Below are positions 22,023-32,700 of a stretch of DNA of 64,000 nt, piece by piece. The DNA comes from Puccinia triticina (Eukaryota; Basidiomycota; Pucciniomycetes; Pucciniales; Pucciniaceae): the NCBI RefSeq assembly GCF_026914185.1, contig NC_070560.1:2347501-2411500 (forward strand), in the 5' to 3' direction. The first letter of the stretch is position 1, and each line of letters starts with the position of its first letter. Under the pieces are notes generated by a model, which saw only the letters and a program-made list of their open reading frames with translations, made no database searches and was not told the DNA's origin. Both the position numbers and the translations under genes were made by a program.

Positions 22023-23711
22023 TCAGGAAACTGTCAGGTAGACTTCAAATGAAAAAAGGATGGGAAATTGGGTGGGCGTGTGTGCGGTGATCAGGTGAGC
22101 TGTTTGTAGCATGTTATCAGGATGGTTGGGCATTTTCGGACGGCAGCGGCCAATTGGATGAAGGACTGTTGGTCTCGGAGTCTTCACTGTAAAGATGTGG
22201 CCCCGTAAGCCTTGTCCCTTATGGAGGAGGTGTAGAGTCTTGTAGGGCTTAGGAGGATTGCACACATATCCCTCTGCTGGCCCTAGGATGGAGTCAGTGA
22301 TCAGTCCATTGAGTGATTTGTCGAATGCGTCAGTTGCCTCAAACGCTTGGATCGCAACGGCTTTGTTGTCTTCCGTTACCATCTCCTCTTTGTCTTGGTA
22401 CCCTTGAGCAACGATATTGTCCAATTCCCCGATGGCCGCCGTCAATGTGACTGTCATGCTGGAGTATAGGTCGCTTGGCTCGTCCAAGACGCCCGCCACT
22501 CCAGCTGGTCGCGAGGTTGCTTGACCCGCCGTGGCGTTAGGAGGACGGGGATTCAGGCCCCTTGCAGATCTCCATGGTAGTGGGGCGGTGTAGTTTGGTG
22601 GTTTCGGTGGTGCTACATAGGATGGAGGGAACTTGACCCTCCCTCGAGCTCGGTCGTTGGTGCACAATCCATTCGGCAAACCGCAGTGCCCTCTGCACCA
22701 GTGGCAGCGGCCAACCAAATCCAAGTACAAGTGGATCCGCCAGCGTAGATTGTCTGATAGGGTCCCGGCGGCTCTGGGTTTGGTTGGTGTATTAGTGTTT
22801 GGGGGGCCCATCGTTGGTTGGGCTCTAAGTCGGTTCGGCGGTGCTCGAGCCGGGAGAGCGTCGAAGAAGATCCAAACCCGTTTCACAAAGCGGCCGTAAT
22901 CAAACAGTGTGGTTTTGAGGATCTCAAACTTGAGGATGTCCGCCCGGACCTCAGTGGGTAGTCCACCGCTTAGCCATTCTGCAAGGCTGAGATCCGAGAT
23001 TTTCAAAGGGTCGGATTCGTAGTTGATCATGCGTTGGAGGGTTCGGGCCCGTGTTTCATATTGGGCGAAGGATTCAGAAGTGTCCATCTTGAGGGACTGG
23101 ATCTTTTCTTTCAGTCCCTGGCGCCAACATACCAGCAAAGCTGCATTGAATAATGTTTGCTTGAATTCGCTCCAGGGCTTTTCAAGGTACTTCTTTGCCT
23201 TGTTTGAGCATACCGACAAAAGATTTGTTTCCTTGATGAGCGTACCAGCGATTCTGATCTTGTCATTGGTAGCGGTCACCTTTTTGGTGTCAAAAAAGAT
23301 CTCCAGTGCCTGGATCCAAGCCAGAAAGGCCTTGGTCTCCTGGTAAGGGCCCACGTAGGTTGGGCCGTCCAATTTGCGGAATCTCCGGAGGTTGACATGA
23401 TCATTTGGTGGGGTGGTCGGGCGAGGTGGTGCTGTTTGTTGGGACGTTGCACAGATCAGGGTCTCCTGGAGTCGGGCGAAGCGCTCTTTGTTTGCCCTTG
23501 CTCGTTCTTCCGCGGCCTCTTGAGCCAACGGGAAGCGTTCTGCGTCCGCTCTTGCGCGTACCTCTGCGGCTTCTTGCGCAGCCAGCACTCTGGCGTCCGC
23601 GGAACGTTGTGCGTCGAGGTTGGTCTGTTGAAGTGTCAGCATCATGCTTTGCAGCTGTGCAACAAAGGCGTTGTCCGCTTGGGGACTGGGACCTGATAAT
23701 GAGGTTTGCAA
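22023..23711 (-). CDS. Gag polyprotein of the non-autonomous LTR element
   Basis: The 562-residue frame begins with a coiled, A/R/E-rich stretch (two similar AQEAAE.RARA repeats, residues about 40-85). A retrotransposon gag domain follows (from about residue 115, with FLAWIQALEIFFDT and WSEFKQTLF). A C/H-rich cluster CHWCRGHCGLPNGLC near residue 340 is a zinc-knuckle-like element for RNA binding. The start may be further upstream, because frames at 23748-24146 and 23401-23925 continue in P/S/T-rich sequence with shifts. The product would form the particle that packages the element's RNA. No pol region follows. The long open frame suggests the copy is not very old. Confidence 0.75.
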   Translation of the reverse strand: MQTSLSGPSPQADNAFVAQLQSMMLTLQQTNLDAQRSADARVLAAQEAAEVRARADAERFPLAQEAAEERARANKERFARLQETLICATSQQTAPPRPTTPPNDHVNLRRFRKLDGPTYVGPYQETKAFLAWIQALEIFFDTKKVTATNDKIRIAGTLIKETNLLSVCSNKAKKYLEKPWSEFKQTLFNAALLVCWRQGLKEKIQSLKMDTSESFAQYETRARTLQRMINYESDPLKISDLSLAEWLSGGLPTEVRADILKFEILKTTLFDYGRFVKRVWIFFDALPARAPPNRLRAQPTMGPPNTNTPTKPRAAGTLSDNLRWRIHLYLDLVGRCHWCRGHCGLPNGLCTNDRARGRVKFPPSYVAPPKPPNYTAPLPWRSARGLNPRPPNATAGQATSRPAGVAGVLDEPSDLYSSMTVTLTAAIGELDNIVAQGYQDKEEMVTEDNKAVAIQAFEATDAFDKSLNGLITDSILGPAEGYVCNPPKPYKTLHLLHKGQGLRGHIFTVKTPRPTVLHPIGRCRPKMPNHPDNMLQTAHLITAHTPTQFPILFSFEVYLTVS

Positions 23712-24348
23712 TGCGTCCGGAGGTGGCGTTTGGTCTTTCCCTGTGTGTCATGGTGGTCGATCCGGCGTCTGGGGAGGTGATCGGCAGAGTACGGGATGTG
23801 GACGGACTTGGTTTTGGTTGGGGCTGAGATGATGGGGGAAGGGTTGGTGGTGTCGACAGCAACGGGTTGAAAGGTTTTGTTGGTGGGGGGGTGCTTTTAT
23901 AGCCGTTGGTTTGATCGGGGACCAAGCTTTGATGATTGGAGGGATGTTGCTGTCAGCCAAGAAAAAGGACGTCATTGGGCTGCTTGGGAATCTGACCGCT
24001 TGCGGAAGGGTCAAGGAGGTTGATAAAGATGGCGGGCAGGAGTGAGCTTCGAGGGGGTCGGAGGCTAGGGTTTGAGTGGCTGCTGTAGCCGGCTGCGAGG
24101 TTGAGAGCGCGGTTTGGGGCGAGGTTGTTGACGGGGCTGGCGGCAAGTCAATGGGTAGCGTCGTCTGGCGTTGTTTTTCTGCGACTGCGGCTGCTCTTTA
24201 GGCTTTGTTGGCGGCTTGTATTACCGCCTCGGTGTCTGTCAGTGGGAGAAGCTGGTCTGAAGAGGTTGTGCGCCTTGTGGACATGAAGCTCTGGTGAAGT
24301 GGGCGTGGTCGAGGTGGTGGGCGAGGTAGAGGTTCTAGAAAAAAAAAG

Positions 24349-24366
24349 TGTAAGCTCTCAATACGG
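24349..24366 (-). repeat. first 18 bp of the split second LTR of the gag-only element
   Basis: TGTAAGCTCTCAATACGG matches the start of the LTR at 21451. It stops where the gypsy element begins. The rest resumes at 34852. Confidence 0.85.
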
Positions 24367-25136
24367 TGTGGTGCTCCATTCCAAACCATAAGTAGTATTT
24401 TATTGCCTTTTCTTTACATATATTCATCATTACATTGCCCATTTCCCCATAACCCTTTACAAATACCTCATTATTCTCACATACTAAACCCTTTACATAC
24501 ATTTCTCATTATGTACTATGCCTATTGTACACATTACATCATTGGATCTGTGCTTACCTCTTTCAGTAGTGCTCATCATTACAAGTAGTTACTATGTTCT
24601 CATCACTCTTCCCCATTAGTACATTCTTTTATTCCCATAACCAGCATTCCCCTTTCAGCATTGCTCATCATTACATACTGTTACTATGTTCACATCAATC
24701 TTCCTCATTTGTACAACCTTCATTCTCATAGCCAGAACTCCTCATTGTCTGTGCTCCTCCTTCCTTCATATAAGAACTGTCTTTCCCCCCTCACTTGTAC
24801 CTCATGCAGAATTTATAGATAATTTTAGATACAGAAATTATAAGTGCCCATTCTCATCAACCCATTGCCATTGAACCTTGCCATTGCATTCCCCACTCTC
24901 ATCACTCCTCCAACTCTCTTACCCTCAGTAGTCAGTAGTTAAAGCTCATAGTACTAGCTCCTAAGATCAAGCAGAAATCAGCCACACCTTTTCTTCTTTT
25001 TCTTAGTGTTACTCTCATCCCCTCAGCATTAGTCAGGAAGGCAGCCTCATCAGCACCCTTGCATAGCTTACATTAGTACTAGTGTTGCTATCCATTTCCC
25101 TTCCAAGCTCTACTCTCCCCCTTGAGTAGTTCCACA
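24367..25136 (+). repeat. 5' LTR of the gypsy element
   Basis: It is 770 bp, TGTGG...CCACA. Reading it against the 3' LTR I find four substitutions in the aligned 770 bp and one gap of about 191 bp after CCTCATTATT. Very low divergence means a recent insertion. Confidence 0.9.
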
Positions 25137-25138
25137 AG

Positions 25139-25154
25139 TGGTGTCCCAACAGTG
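25139..25154 (+). promoter_or_regulatory. probable primer-binding site
   Basis: TGGTGTCCCAACAGTG begins two bases after the 5' LTR. It starts with TGG, which would pair with the CCA end of a tRNA. I cannot name the tRNA. Confidence 0.55.
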
Positions 25155-25362
25155 GCTTTTCTATACCTCAGATATCTTCAGCTCTAGTAACACTCTTACC
25201 ATCAGCTACATACTACTTTTACCTACACATCCTCATACTCCTTTCTTTATAAATCAACCTCCTGCTTTTAGAATCAACTTCAACCAACAATAACACTATC
25301 AGCATCTCCATTATCAACCTTCAACACTCTTCAGATTTAGATTCAACTTACCTGCTTCAATC

Positions 25363-27807
25363 ATGTCTGCCCAAGGATCTCCCAACACCAATGTTGCTCC
25401 CAGTCTTTACCCTCCAGTGGATCCATCCAGTAATGCTGCAGTTCAGGACTCCACCACTTCCAATGCTGGTCAGACTCAGGTTTCTTCTACTGGTCCAGGT
25501 TACCAACCTTCTTCTACTGGTCCAGGTCCACAGGCTTCTTCCAATGCTCCAGATCCTCAGGTTTCTTCTACTCCACAAGTCAACTCCAGTTCTTACAGAC
25601 CTCCATTTGGACCTCAGACTTCTGGTATTCCTAGATACACAGGATATAGAGATACCAATCAGCCTTCAGAAGATTCAGAAGATTTAGAGGCACCTCCACC
25701 CCGTTTTCCCAGGTTCCAGAGCCAAAGGGACGACTCAACACACTCCACCAGGTCCAACACTCACTTTTTAAATAAGGAACCAGCTATGCCTAGGTATCAG
25801 GATCCTGTCAGCAGAGGATTAAAGATCAAACCCATGGATAAGGAGCTCTTCTTTGATGGAACCAACATGCCTGTGGAGAAATTCATTAGAAGGTATGAAA
25901 GTGCTGGAAGAGATGATGGTGCTAACTCTAAGGAACTGGCTGGACAAATCATTGCTTTTATCAAAGGGTTGGACCTTAAGGATGAAGTGGAAGACATGTC
26001 AGGCCATGAAAACTTGGATTGGGAAACCCTGAAGAAACAGTTACTCACCAGATTTGGAACCTCTCAGCCATTGGTCAGATATACCAGGGAGGATCTCAGG
26101 AAACTAGTTTACAAATCAGCTCAGGATGGAGGAATCAGCACCTTGGAAACCTTCAACACATTCAGAAACAAGTTTGAAACCATCACTCACTACTTGGTAA
26201 GAATGGGGTACAGTACCAGCCTGGAGGAATTCAGACACCTTCTTTTGGAAACTCTTCACAAGGATCTGGATCAAAGGGTTACTAGGAGCTTGATGAAGGA
26301 CAATCAAATGCTAGCCTCAAAGGATGGAGGTGATATCTTGCCAGACACTGAAACTCTTCTTACCTACATTCACCAGGAAGTCTACTCAAGATCAGTGGTC
26401 AACAGAAGGACTGAATGGAGGGCAGAAGAGAAATTCACTTTGGACAACTCACCTAGGACCTCCAAACTCACACCTGCTACTCAGGGAGCTGCTCCTACTG
26501 CCTCTACTTCTCTGGACAAACAAGTGGAACTCCTTACCAAACAACTTGCATCTCTCACTGCTGGCAAAGGACTACCTCCCCACATGGATAAACCTGCTAG
26601 GACCTGGCCATTCAAATGCTATTATTGTCATCAGGAAACCCATGGAACCAACAGCTGCTCTCAACTTGCCCAGGACATGTCTAGTGGTGCTGTTATCAAG
26701 GATGGAAGAGATTACAGACTTCCAGACAAATCAGTTATTCCCTGGATTCCAAGCAGACCAATCAGAACCCCAGTGGAAGAGTACTCTAAAACTAAGCTCA
26801 CATCTTCTTTTGGCCAACTAGAGGAGGACCCAGTCTATTATCAAACCCATAGTTATGAAGCAGACCTTGGAAAGAGGACCAGAAACAACTCTAAGGATCA
26901 GGATGAAGAGGAATCAGCCAAGTCAGACAAAAGGATCAGGAAGGAGAAACAGGACCTAATGGACATGGATACAGAGGACTTACTTCACATGACGCAGCCC
27001 CATACTCCTAGTGCTTCCAAATCCCCTACTTCAAAAGGCGCCCCTCAGGTCAGATTCCAGGATAAGGACAAGGATTCAACCACTGCACCTAAGGACAAAC
27101 CAGTTAAGAAAACCTATTTGGAAAAGACTTTGGCCAAGGAGTACCCAGGAATTAAAGAGGAAGTGGCTAGTAGGATGTTGACTGCAGGAAAGATGGAGTT
27201 GGCCTTTGGAGAAATCTTTGCTATATCACCAGGAGTTACTGACTGTATTAGGAAGAAGATAACCAACAGAAGGGTCCCATTGGATGGTGTCAAATCAGCA
27301 AACTTCACAGACATGGAGGATGGAGAAGAACCAGCACAGGAGCAACCCACTACTCACTACTCCTGCCCCCTTGGATACATCACCATCACTATTGGAGGAG
27401 AGAAACATCAAGCACTCTTGGATACTGGCTCTATGGTCAACATTATTCCTGAAACTCTTGCACATAAACTTGAATTAGTACTCACTGCTAAATCTATGAA
27501 GCTCAAAGGAATTGGAGGTCACCTTACTGATATACCTGGAATTGCTGAAGATGTGGAGGTAACCATTGGGAAAGTAGTCAGGACAGTTCATTTCTGGGTA
27601 GCCAAAGGACCAGTTCAGATGATTATTGGAAAGCCTTTCTTGATGGATGTCTCAGCTAACATCAACTACAATGGAGCCAGAGGAGAAGCACTTTCAATCA
27701 TGGATTCAGCTGGTCAGACTTTTTTGGTTCCAATTATACTCCCCAGTAATCAGAAGTGGGAAACCAGCATACATTCCAATTCTGGACTGTTAAATTTTTT
27801 AGATTGA
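25363..27807 (+). CDS. Gag and aspartic protease polyprotein of the gypsy element
   Basis: The 814-residue frame starts at the first ATG after the leader. Residues 1-150 are P/S/Q-rich with short repeats (SSTGPG, QVSST). A gag domain runs from about residue 160 to 330 (LFFDGTNMPVEKFIRRY, WETLKKQLLTRFG). A zinc-knuckle-like CYYCHQETHGTNSC lies near residue 424. An acidic linker follows, then an aspartic protease with LLDTGSMVNII (catalytic DTG near residue 687) and a second conserved strand (MIIGKPFLM). The stop is at 27805-27807, just after a slippery site. The frame is intact, with striking scarcity of CpG. Confidence 0.9.
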   Translation: MSAQGSPNTNVAPSLYPPVDPSSNAAVQDSTTSNAGQTQVSSTGPGYQPSSTGPGPQASSNAPDPQVSSTPQVNSSSYRPPFGPQTSGIPRYTGYRDTNQPSEDSEDLEAPPPRFPRFQSQRDDSTHSTRSNTHFLNKEPAMPRYQDPVSRGLKIKPMDKELFFDGTNMPVEKFIRRYESAGRDDGANSKELAGQIIAFIKGLDLKDEVEDMSGHENLDWETLKKQLLTRFGTSQPLVRYTREDLRKLVYKSAQDGGISTLETFNTFRNKFETITHYLVRMGYSTSLEEFRHLLLETLHKDLDQRVTRSLMKDNQMLASKDGGDILPDTETLLTYIHQEVYSRSVVNRRTEWRAEEKFTLDNSPRTSKLTPATQGAAPTASTSLDKQVELLTKQLASLTAGKGLPPHMDKPARTWPFKCYYCHQETHGTNSCSQLAQDMSSGAVIKDGRDYRLPDKSVIPWIPSRPIRTPVEEYSKTKLTSSFGQLEEDPVYYQTHSYEADLGKRTRNNSKDQDEEESAKSDKRIRKEKQDLMDMDTEDLLHMTQPHTPSASKSPTSKGAPQVRFQDKDKDSTTAPKDKPVKKTYLEKTLAKEYPGIKEEVASRMLTAGKMELAFGEIFAISPGVTDCIRKKITNRRVPLDGVKSANFTDMEDGEEPAQEQPTTHYSCPLGYITITIGGEKHQALLDTGSMVNIIPETLAHKLELVLTAKSMKLKGIGGHLTDIPGIAEDVEVTIGKVVRTVHFWVAKGPVQMIIGKPFLMDVSANINYNGARGEALSIMDSAGQTFLVPIILPSNQKWETSIHSNSGLLNFLD

Positions 27808-30620
27808 GACCAGGTTTTCAGTTCCCTTCCCTTACAACTGCAACCCTGGAAAACAACCAAAAGCAACAAACTGTAGACACTCATTCAGCAAAATACAAAT
27901 CAACTCTAAAAAAAATAAAACCAGTAAACCAACCAATGCCATTATCCCTCAATCCCCCATTATCAAGGCCACCACTCTCCAGAGATCCTTACCTCACTCC
28001 TTTGAACCCATTTTCTCCACCATTCACTCCTACCTCTAAGATTACTCAAGAAAGGCTGGACCTCATCAACTTTGGACCTCCTGGATGGCTCTCTCCTCAA
28101 GAATATCTCCTGCTGGTATGGGTAATTGTGATTAGACAAGGTGCTTTGCCTTTTGTGGAAACAGAAAGAGGCCTTCTTAAACACACCTATGGACAGCCTT
28201 ATATTATTCCAGTCATTCCCCATGAACCTTGGCAACAGAAACCAATTCCAATTACTGCACCCATCAAGGACCAGGTTATAGAATTGGTAAGGGAAAGACT
28301 CAGCACTGGCCTCTATGAAAAATCCTTTTCCAGTTATTCCAGCCCTATATTTTGTGTAAAGAAGCAGGATGGTAAGCTCAGAATTGTACATGACCTTCAG
28401 AAACTCAACAAAGTCACCATTAAGGACGCTGGACTACCACCAAAGACAGAGGAACTCATTGAATCATTCACTGGAAGGGCTTGCTATGGACTAGGTGATA
28501 TTATGGGGGGATATGATGAAAGAGAATTAGCTCCAGAATCCAGACCTTTGACCACCTTTGAAACACCCCTTGGAAGATTTCAACTTACCAGGTTACCCCA
28601 AGGAGCCACCAATTCAGTTGCAGTTTACCAGGCCCAAATGATGTGGATACTCCAGGATGAACTACCTCAACATATGGGAATCTTTGTGGATGATGGAGGT
28701 ATAAAAGGACCAACCTCTGACTACAATGAAGAAACTCTCAAGGACAACCCCCAGATTAGAAGATTTATCTATGAATATGCCATTACTCTGGAAAGGATTC
28801 TTTTCAGGATTGAAGAAGCTGGACTCACCATCTCTGGGAAGAAATTTGCTTGCTGTGTACCTGCTCTGGATCTGGTTGGCCATGTGGTTTGTAAGGAAGG
28901 CAGAAGGATATCCACCAAGAAGCTCAACAAAATTGAAACCTGGCCAATTCCCACCACTCCTTCAGATGTCAGAGGATTCCTAGGTATCTGTGTATATGTT
29001 AGAATGTTCATTAAAAACTACTCAACACTCACTGCTCCACTCAGAAGACTCACCAGGAAGGACTCCTCTTGGGATTGGACTGAAGATTGCCAGGATGCCT
29101 TTGAGGACCTTAAAAGGATTGTTGGAACTGATATCACCTTAAAGAAATTGGACTATGGCCCTGATGCTGGCTTAATCAAACTCTCAGTGGACTCCAGTGT
29201 TATTGCTGCAGGTGCTGTTCTTACTCAACAGGATTCTGATGGATTGGATAGGCCTGTGTTATATGACTTTGATGAAGATGAAACCTGGATCAAACCTCAC
29301 CCTGGATTTGGAACTAAACATTCTTCTTTTGGCCTGCTTCTGGGGACATCAGCTAAGTTGGGGGAGGGGGTAAGTAACTTGCAGCAAGGAATTTGGAAGC
29401 ACCTCCAGGAATACCTTTCAACCATGAACAAACCTCCAGGATGCAGCAGCCTGGAATTCAAGCAAATTTTGCACAAATCAGCCAACTTTTTCCTTTCCAA
29501 TGGAGTCTTGCACAGGATCAACAAACCATTCTCCCAGATAGTAGTCACCTCCCCTTCAGCTCAGAATTCCATCCTCAATTCCCTTCATGAATCCTTAGGC
29601 CACAGAGGTATTGTTGAAACCTACAGAAGAATTAAACTCAGATTTTGGTGGCCAGGTCTCAAGAGAGGTGTTACCAAGTGGGTCCAGTCTTGTGAAGCTT
29701 GCCAGAAGAGGAGTTCAAAATTGCCAATGGAACCCAAGAAACCTACAGGAGCAGCAACCATCTTTGGAAGAGTCAGTTTGGATACAGTTCACATCAAAGC
29801 TGGCAAATGGAAGTACCTGGTAATTGCAAGAGATGACCTTTCTGGATGGGTAGAGGCAGTTGGACTAGAAAAGATTCAGGCAAAGAAAATCTCTCAGTGG
29901 TTCTTGGAAAACTGGATCTACAGATATGGAGCCCCTTGGTCAGTCACAGTGGATGGAGGCTCTGAATTTGGACAGCAATTTCAAAAATCCCTTCTGGAAT
30001 CTGGAATCAAAATCAAAATCACCACTCCTTATTATCCTGAAGCAAATGGTATGGTAGAAAGAGGACATCAGGCAATTAAGGATACCTTGGTCAAGCTCTG
30101 TGGAAAGGAAGGCAAGAAATGGAGGAATTATTTACCTTTGGTTTTATTTGCAGACAGAATTTCCACCAAAAGATCAACTGGATACTCACCTTATGAACTA
30201 GTTCTTGGACAGCCCCCCATCTTACCCATTGACCTAGAATTGGAAACCTTCTTTGGAGTGGATTGGTCAAAGGTAGAATCAACTCAGGATCTTTTATTGG
30301 CTAGGACTCAGCAGCTTGAAAACAGGGATACCATCTTGCAGCAAGCACACCAGCAGCTCATGGATTCCAGGAAGAACTCTGTGGACTATTGGAACAAGAA
30401 GAAAACATCAAGGCAGCCACTAAAGAAAGGTCAATTAGTAGTAGTGTATAACAAATCTTTGGACTCACAGTTTGGCAAGCTCTTTGAAAATAAATGGAAT
30501 GGCCCTTACAGAATCAAGGCTCAAAATCCAGGAGGATCTTACATCTTGGAAGAATTAGATGGCACAGAATTGGCCAGAAGGTTTGCTGCAACTCATGTCA
30601 AGGAATACCACTCCAGGTAA
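27756..30620 (+). CDS. Pol of the gypsy element: RT, RNase H, integrase
   Basis: The frame lies -1 to gag and overlaps it by 52 bases; it is probably made by frameshifting rather than from its own ATG. RT motifs include SSPIFCVKKQDGKLR, LGRFQLTRLPQGA and the catalytic FVDDGG near residue 310. A short RNase H-like region follows (LSVDSSVIAAGAVL), where not all catalytic residues are evident. Integrase has the H-H-C-C zinc module (HESLGHRG, CEACQ), core aspartates in SLDTVH and TVDGGSEFG, a glutamate in GMVERGHQ, and a GPY-type tail (NKWNGPYRI). No chromodomain is seen. The frame is open to its natural stop. Confidence 0.9.
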   Translation: MGNQHTFQFWTVKFFRLRPGFQFPSLTTATLENNQKQQTVDTHSAKYKSTLKKIKPVNQPMPLSLNPPLSRPPLSRDPYLTPLNPFSPPFTPTSKITQERLDLINFGPPGWLSPQEYLLLVWVIVIRQGALPFVETERGLLKHTYGQPYIIPVIPHEPWQQKPIPITAPIKDQVIELVRERLSTGLYEKSFSSYSSPIFCVKKQDGKLRIVHDLQKLNKVTIKDAGLPPKTEELIESFTGRACYGLGDIMGGYDERELAPESRPLTTFETPLGRFQLTRLPQGATNSVAVYQAQMMWILQDELPQHMGIFVDDGGIKGPTSDYNEETLKDNPQIRRFIYEYAITLERILFRIEEAGLTISGKKFACCVPALDLVGHVVCKEGRRISTKKLNKIETWPIPTTPSDVRGFLGICVYVRMFIKNYSTLTAPLRRLTRKDSSWDWTEDCQDAFEDLKRIVGTDITLKKLDYGPDAGLIKLSVDSSVIAAGAVLTQQDSDGLDRPVLYDFDEDETWIKPHPGFGTKHSSFGLLLGTSAKLGEGVSNLQQGIWKHLQEYLSTMNKPPGCSSLEFKQILHKSANFFLSNGVLHRINKPFSQIVVTSPSAQNSILNSLHESLGHRGIVETYRRIKLRFWWPGLKRGVTKWVQSCEACQKRSSKLPMEPKKPTGAATIFGRVSLDTVHIKAGKWKYLVIARDDLSGWVEAVGLEKIQAKKISQWFLENWIYRYGAPWSVTVDGGSEFGQQFQKSLLESGIKIKITTPYYPEANGMVERGHQAIKDTLVKLCGKEGKKWRNYLPLVLFADRISTKRSTGYSPYELVLGQPPILPIDLELETFFGVDWSKVESTQDLLLARTQQLENRDTILQQAHQQLMDSRKNSVDYWNKKKTSRQPLKKGQLVVVYNKSLDSQFGKLFENKWNGPYRIKAQNPGGSYILEELDGTELARRFAATHVKEYHSR
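27792..27798 (+). promoter_or_regulatory. -1 ribosomal frameshift heptamer A AAT TTT
   Basis: In the gag frame the codons read TTA AAT TTT TTA GAT TGA. AAATTTT has the X XXY YYZ form and lies seven bases before the gag stop. Slipping back one base enters the pol frame. I did not establish a downstream stimulatory structure. Confidence 0.65.
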
Positions 30621-30799
30621 AAACAATAAATAAGGAATAATCAATTCATTTCTCTTCTCTTTTCTCTTTCTCATCTTCTTACACAAATAACATAAAAACA
30701 AAATAAAATCAAATCTATAAACAAATCAGAAATAAATCAATAAAAATCAGTTTCAAACACTCTCAAATAAAATAACTAAATATAAAAAAAAAAAAAAGC

Positions 30800-31558
30800 T
30801 CACCTCTTCTTCTTTTATCACTACATCACCTTCTTCCATTTCACTTTCCTCCTTCTCCTTCTCTTTTCCCTTCTCCTTATCTAAAAAAAAAAAAAAAAAA
30901 AAAAAAAATCAAAAGACAAACAAAGAAAATTTAAGCATAACCTTAGTAGAATAAAAAAATAGAACTTACCCTCAGCTCTTATCCTCTCCATTTCTGCTTC
31001 TACCCTCCAACCATCTTCCTCCTCTTCCACTTGGTCCCTCACCCTTAACAACTCCAGGGCATTCCTTTCTTCAGTTTCCGCTATCATGGCATCTATGATT
31101 GAATGGGTATCCATCTATAGAAACAGGAAAAATATCAGTATTATAATCAATCTTCTTTCTTTTCAAATTCTTATTCATATACATACAGAATCCATTTGAC
31201 ATACATGTGTAAAAGCGTCGTGGAACCGGCTATACAATTTAAGGTGTGCGTTTCGTGCGGCAATTGGGTCGTCGAGGTCCTCACGAGCAAAGGCGAGGAG
31301 TCCTTGTTGGATATAGTGGCGCAAGGCATCGACTTCTTCGGGCTTAAAAGAGTCTCTCATACCGGTGTTGTACGCGTGAACGTTGTCGACGAACGAGTGC
31401 GCTCTGCGAATGGAGAAGGGGATTTCGTAGGAAGGCCTAATAGCGGCCTCTTCGTCAAGTTGAGATGAGGTTATGGATGTGTTTGACGAATAATCTAATG
31501 AGTTATCAAGGTTCTCTTTTGGTGACGAGGGCGTGGAAGTGGCGCTGGAGGAAAACAT
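30800..31558 (-). CDS. antisense spliced gene inside the gypsy element
   Basis: On the strand opposite to pol, an ATG at 31558 opens an exon of 124 codons (to 31187) that ends at a strong GTATGT donor. An acceptor CTATAG precedes exon 2 (31114-30970), which ends at GTAAGT. A third exon starts at 30880 after a T-rich acceptor and encodes K/E-rich sequence. Its end is unresolved near 30800. Exon 1 encodes an S/T-rich N-terminus and a helical part (EEVDALRHYIQQG, YSRFHDAFTHV). I recognise no family. Antisense genes between pol and the 3' LTR are known from some plant gypsy lineages. Here a captured host gene is equally possible. Confidence 0.5.
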
Positions 31559-31570
31559 TACGGATAACAA

Positions 31571-32690
31571 ATGGCGATAACGGGAACTTTTCCGTTGACC
31601 AATGACCTAGGCCTTATAGAATTTATTCCTTCCTCACTTCATGACGTCACTATGGACGCATTCACCTTTCAGGATTGGTTGGCGCGGTTTTTCTTTCATT
31701 TCTTTAATATTGACTCTGGTGTTCGACCCAGTTTAATTAATTCGTGGAACGCTTTCACATCATTCTTTCCGCCTGCAACCTTTTTCAATCGATTGGCCAG
31801 CGTCAGGAGTCTAATTGGATAGCTCCTTGGCGCTACCTTAAAGTTATTTCATTATGTACTCATCTTCTTTCAACTATTATACGATGAAAACCGCGGAAAA
31901 TTATAATAATGCTTTGAACGGCTCCAACAACCATTCGGCCGGCCACAAAATTAACATTCCCGGTTTCAGGTTTGATCTTTCCGATCTTGCCTTTCATCTG
32001 AACTCGGTTCTAGACGATTCCATCGAGCTGTTTAGAAGATATAACCCTTCAAAGTTTCCCAAGGATTTACGCGGCCCCGCGGGTGCCATTCATTAAACGT
32101 TTACGGCGACCTATAGGCCGAAAGGAATCTCAATATTAATCTATTCTAGTTTCATCTTCTCGACCCTGCCTTTCAAATAAAACCGTAATTAGAGAATTTC
32201 ATCGACGGGTTTTGGAGCTATATGCGAAGGAAGATGGTCTCTTAAAACTGCACGGCATTCCTACTACGCGCGCCCGCGGATTTCGCTTGGATCTTTAACC
32301 GGCCCTACACAATCGATACTCAACCCTTAAAAATAACCAGTATATACCATTTTAATCTGCAGAATTGGCTCTTTCGAATGAACTCGGTCTCGAAGATTTT
32401 CATCAAGCCGTTCCGAAGAAACAGGACGACCTTTTCCTTCTTTTTTTCTTCCGACGTTCCGCACGCGCGCCTCCCGCATGGAGCCCCCGCTCAGACAATA
32501 GGACCCCTCTTTCGACAGCACATGCGTATGGACCTAGGTTCCATTCCCCATCTGGACAAAAATCAAAGCTTTTTTTTCGATGAAATGGTGAACTCCAAGG
32601 TGGCCAGCACTGAACATGAAGAATCAATCATTCCCGGCCATCATGAATTTGGGGGGATTCCTGAGGAGAGGATCCATTCATTCTAAATCA
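31571..32690 (+). other. CpG-rich stretch with short open frames inside the gypsy element
   Basis: Unlike gag and pol, this stretch is rich in CpG (for example TTCGTGCGG, GACGAACG just upstream). Open frames at 31571-31822, 31854-32096 and 32378-32686 share a weakly repeated theme near 31986, 32165 and 32361 (CTTGCCTTTC then GATTTCATC-like), about 180-195 bp apart. I recognise no protein family. It looks like captured host sequence in decay. Confidence 0.45.
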
Positions 32691-32700
32691 TCAATCATTC

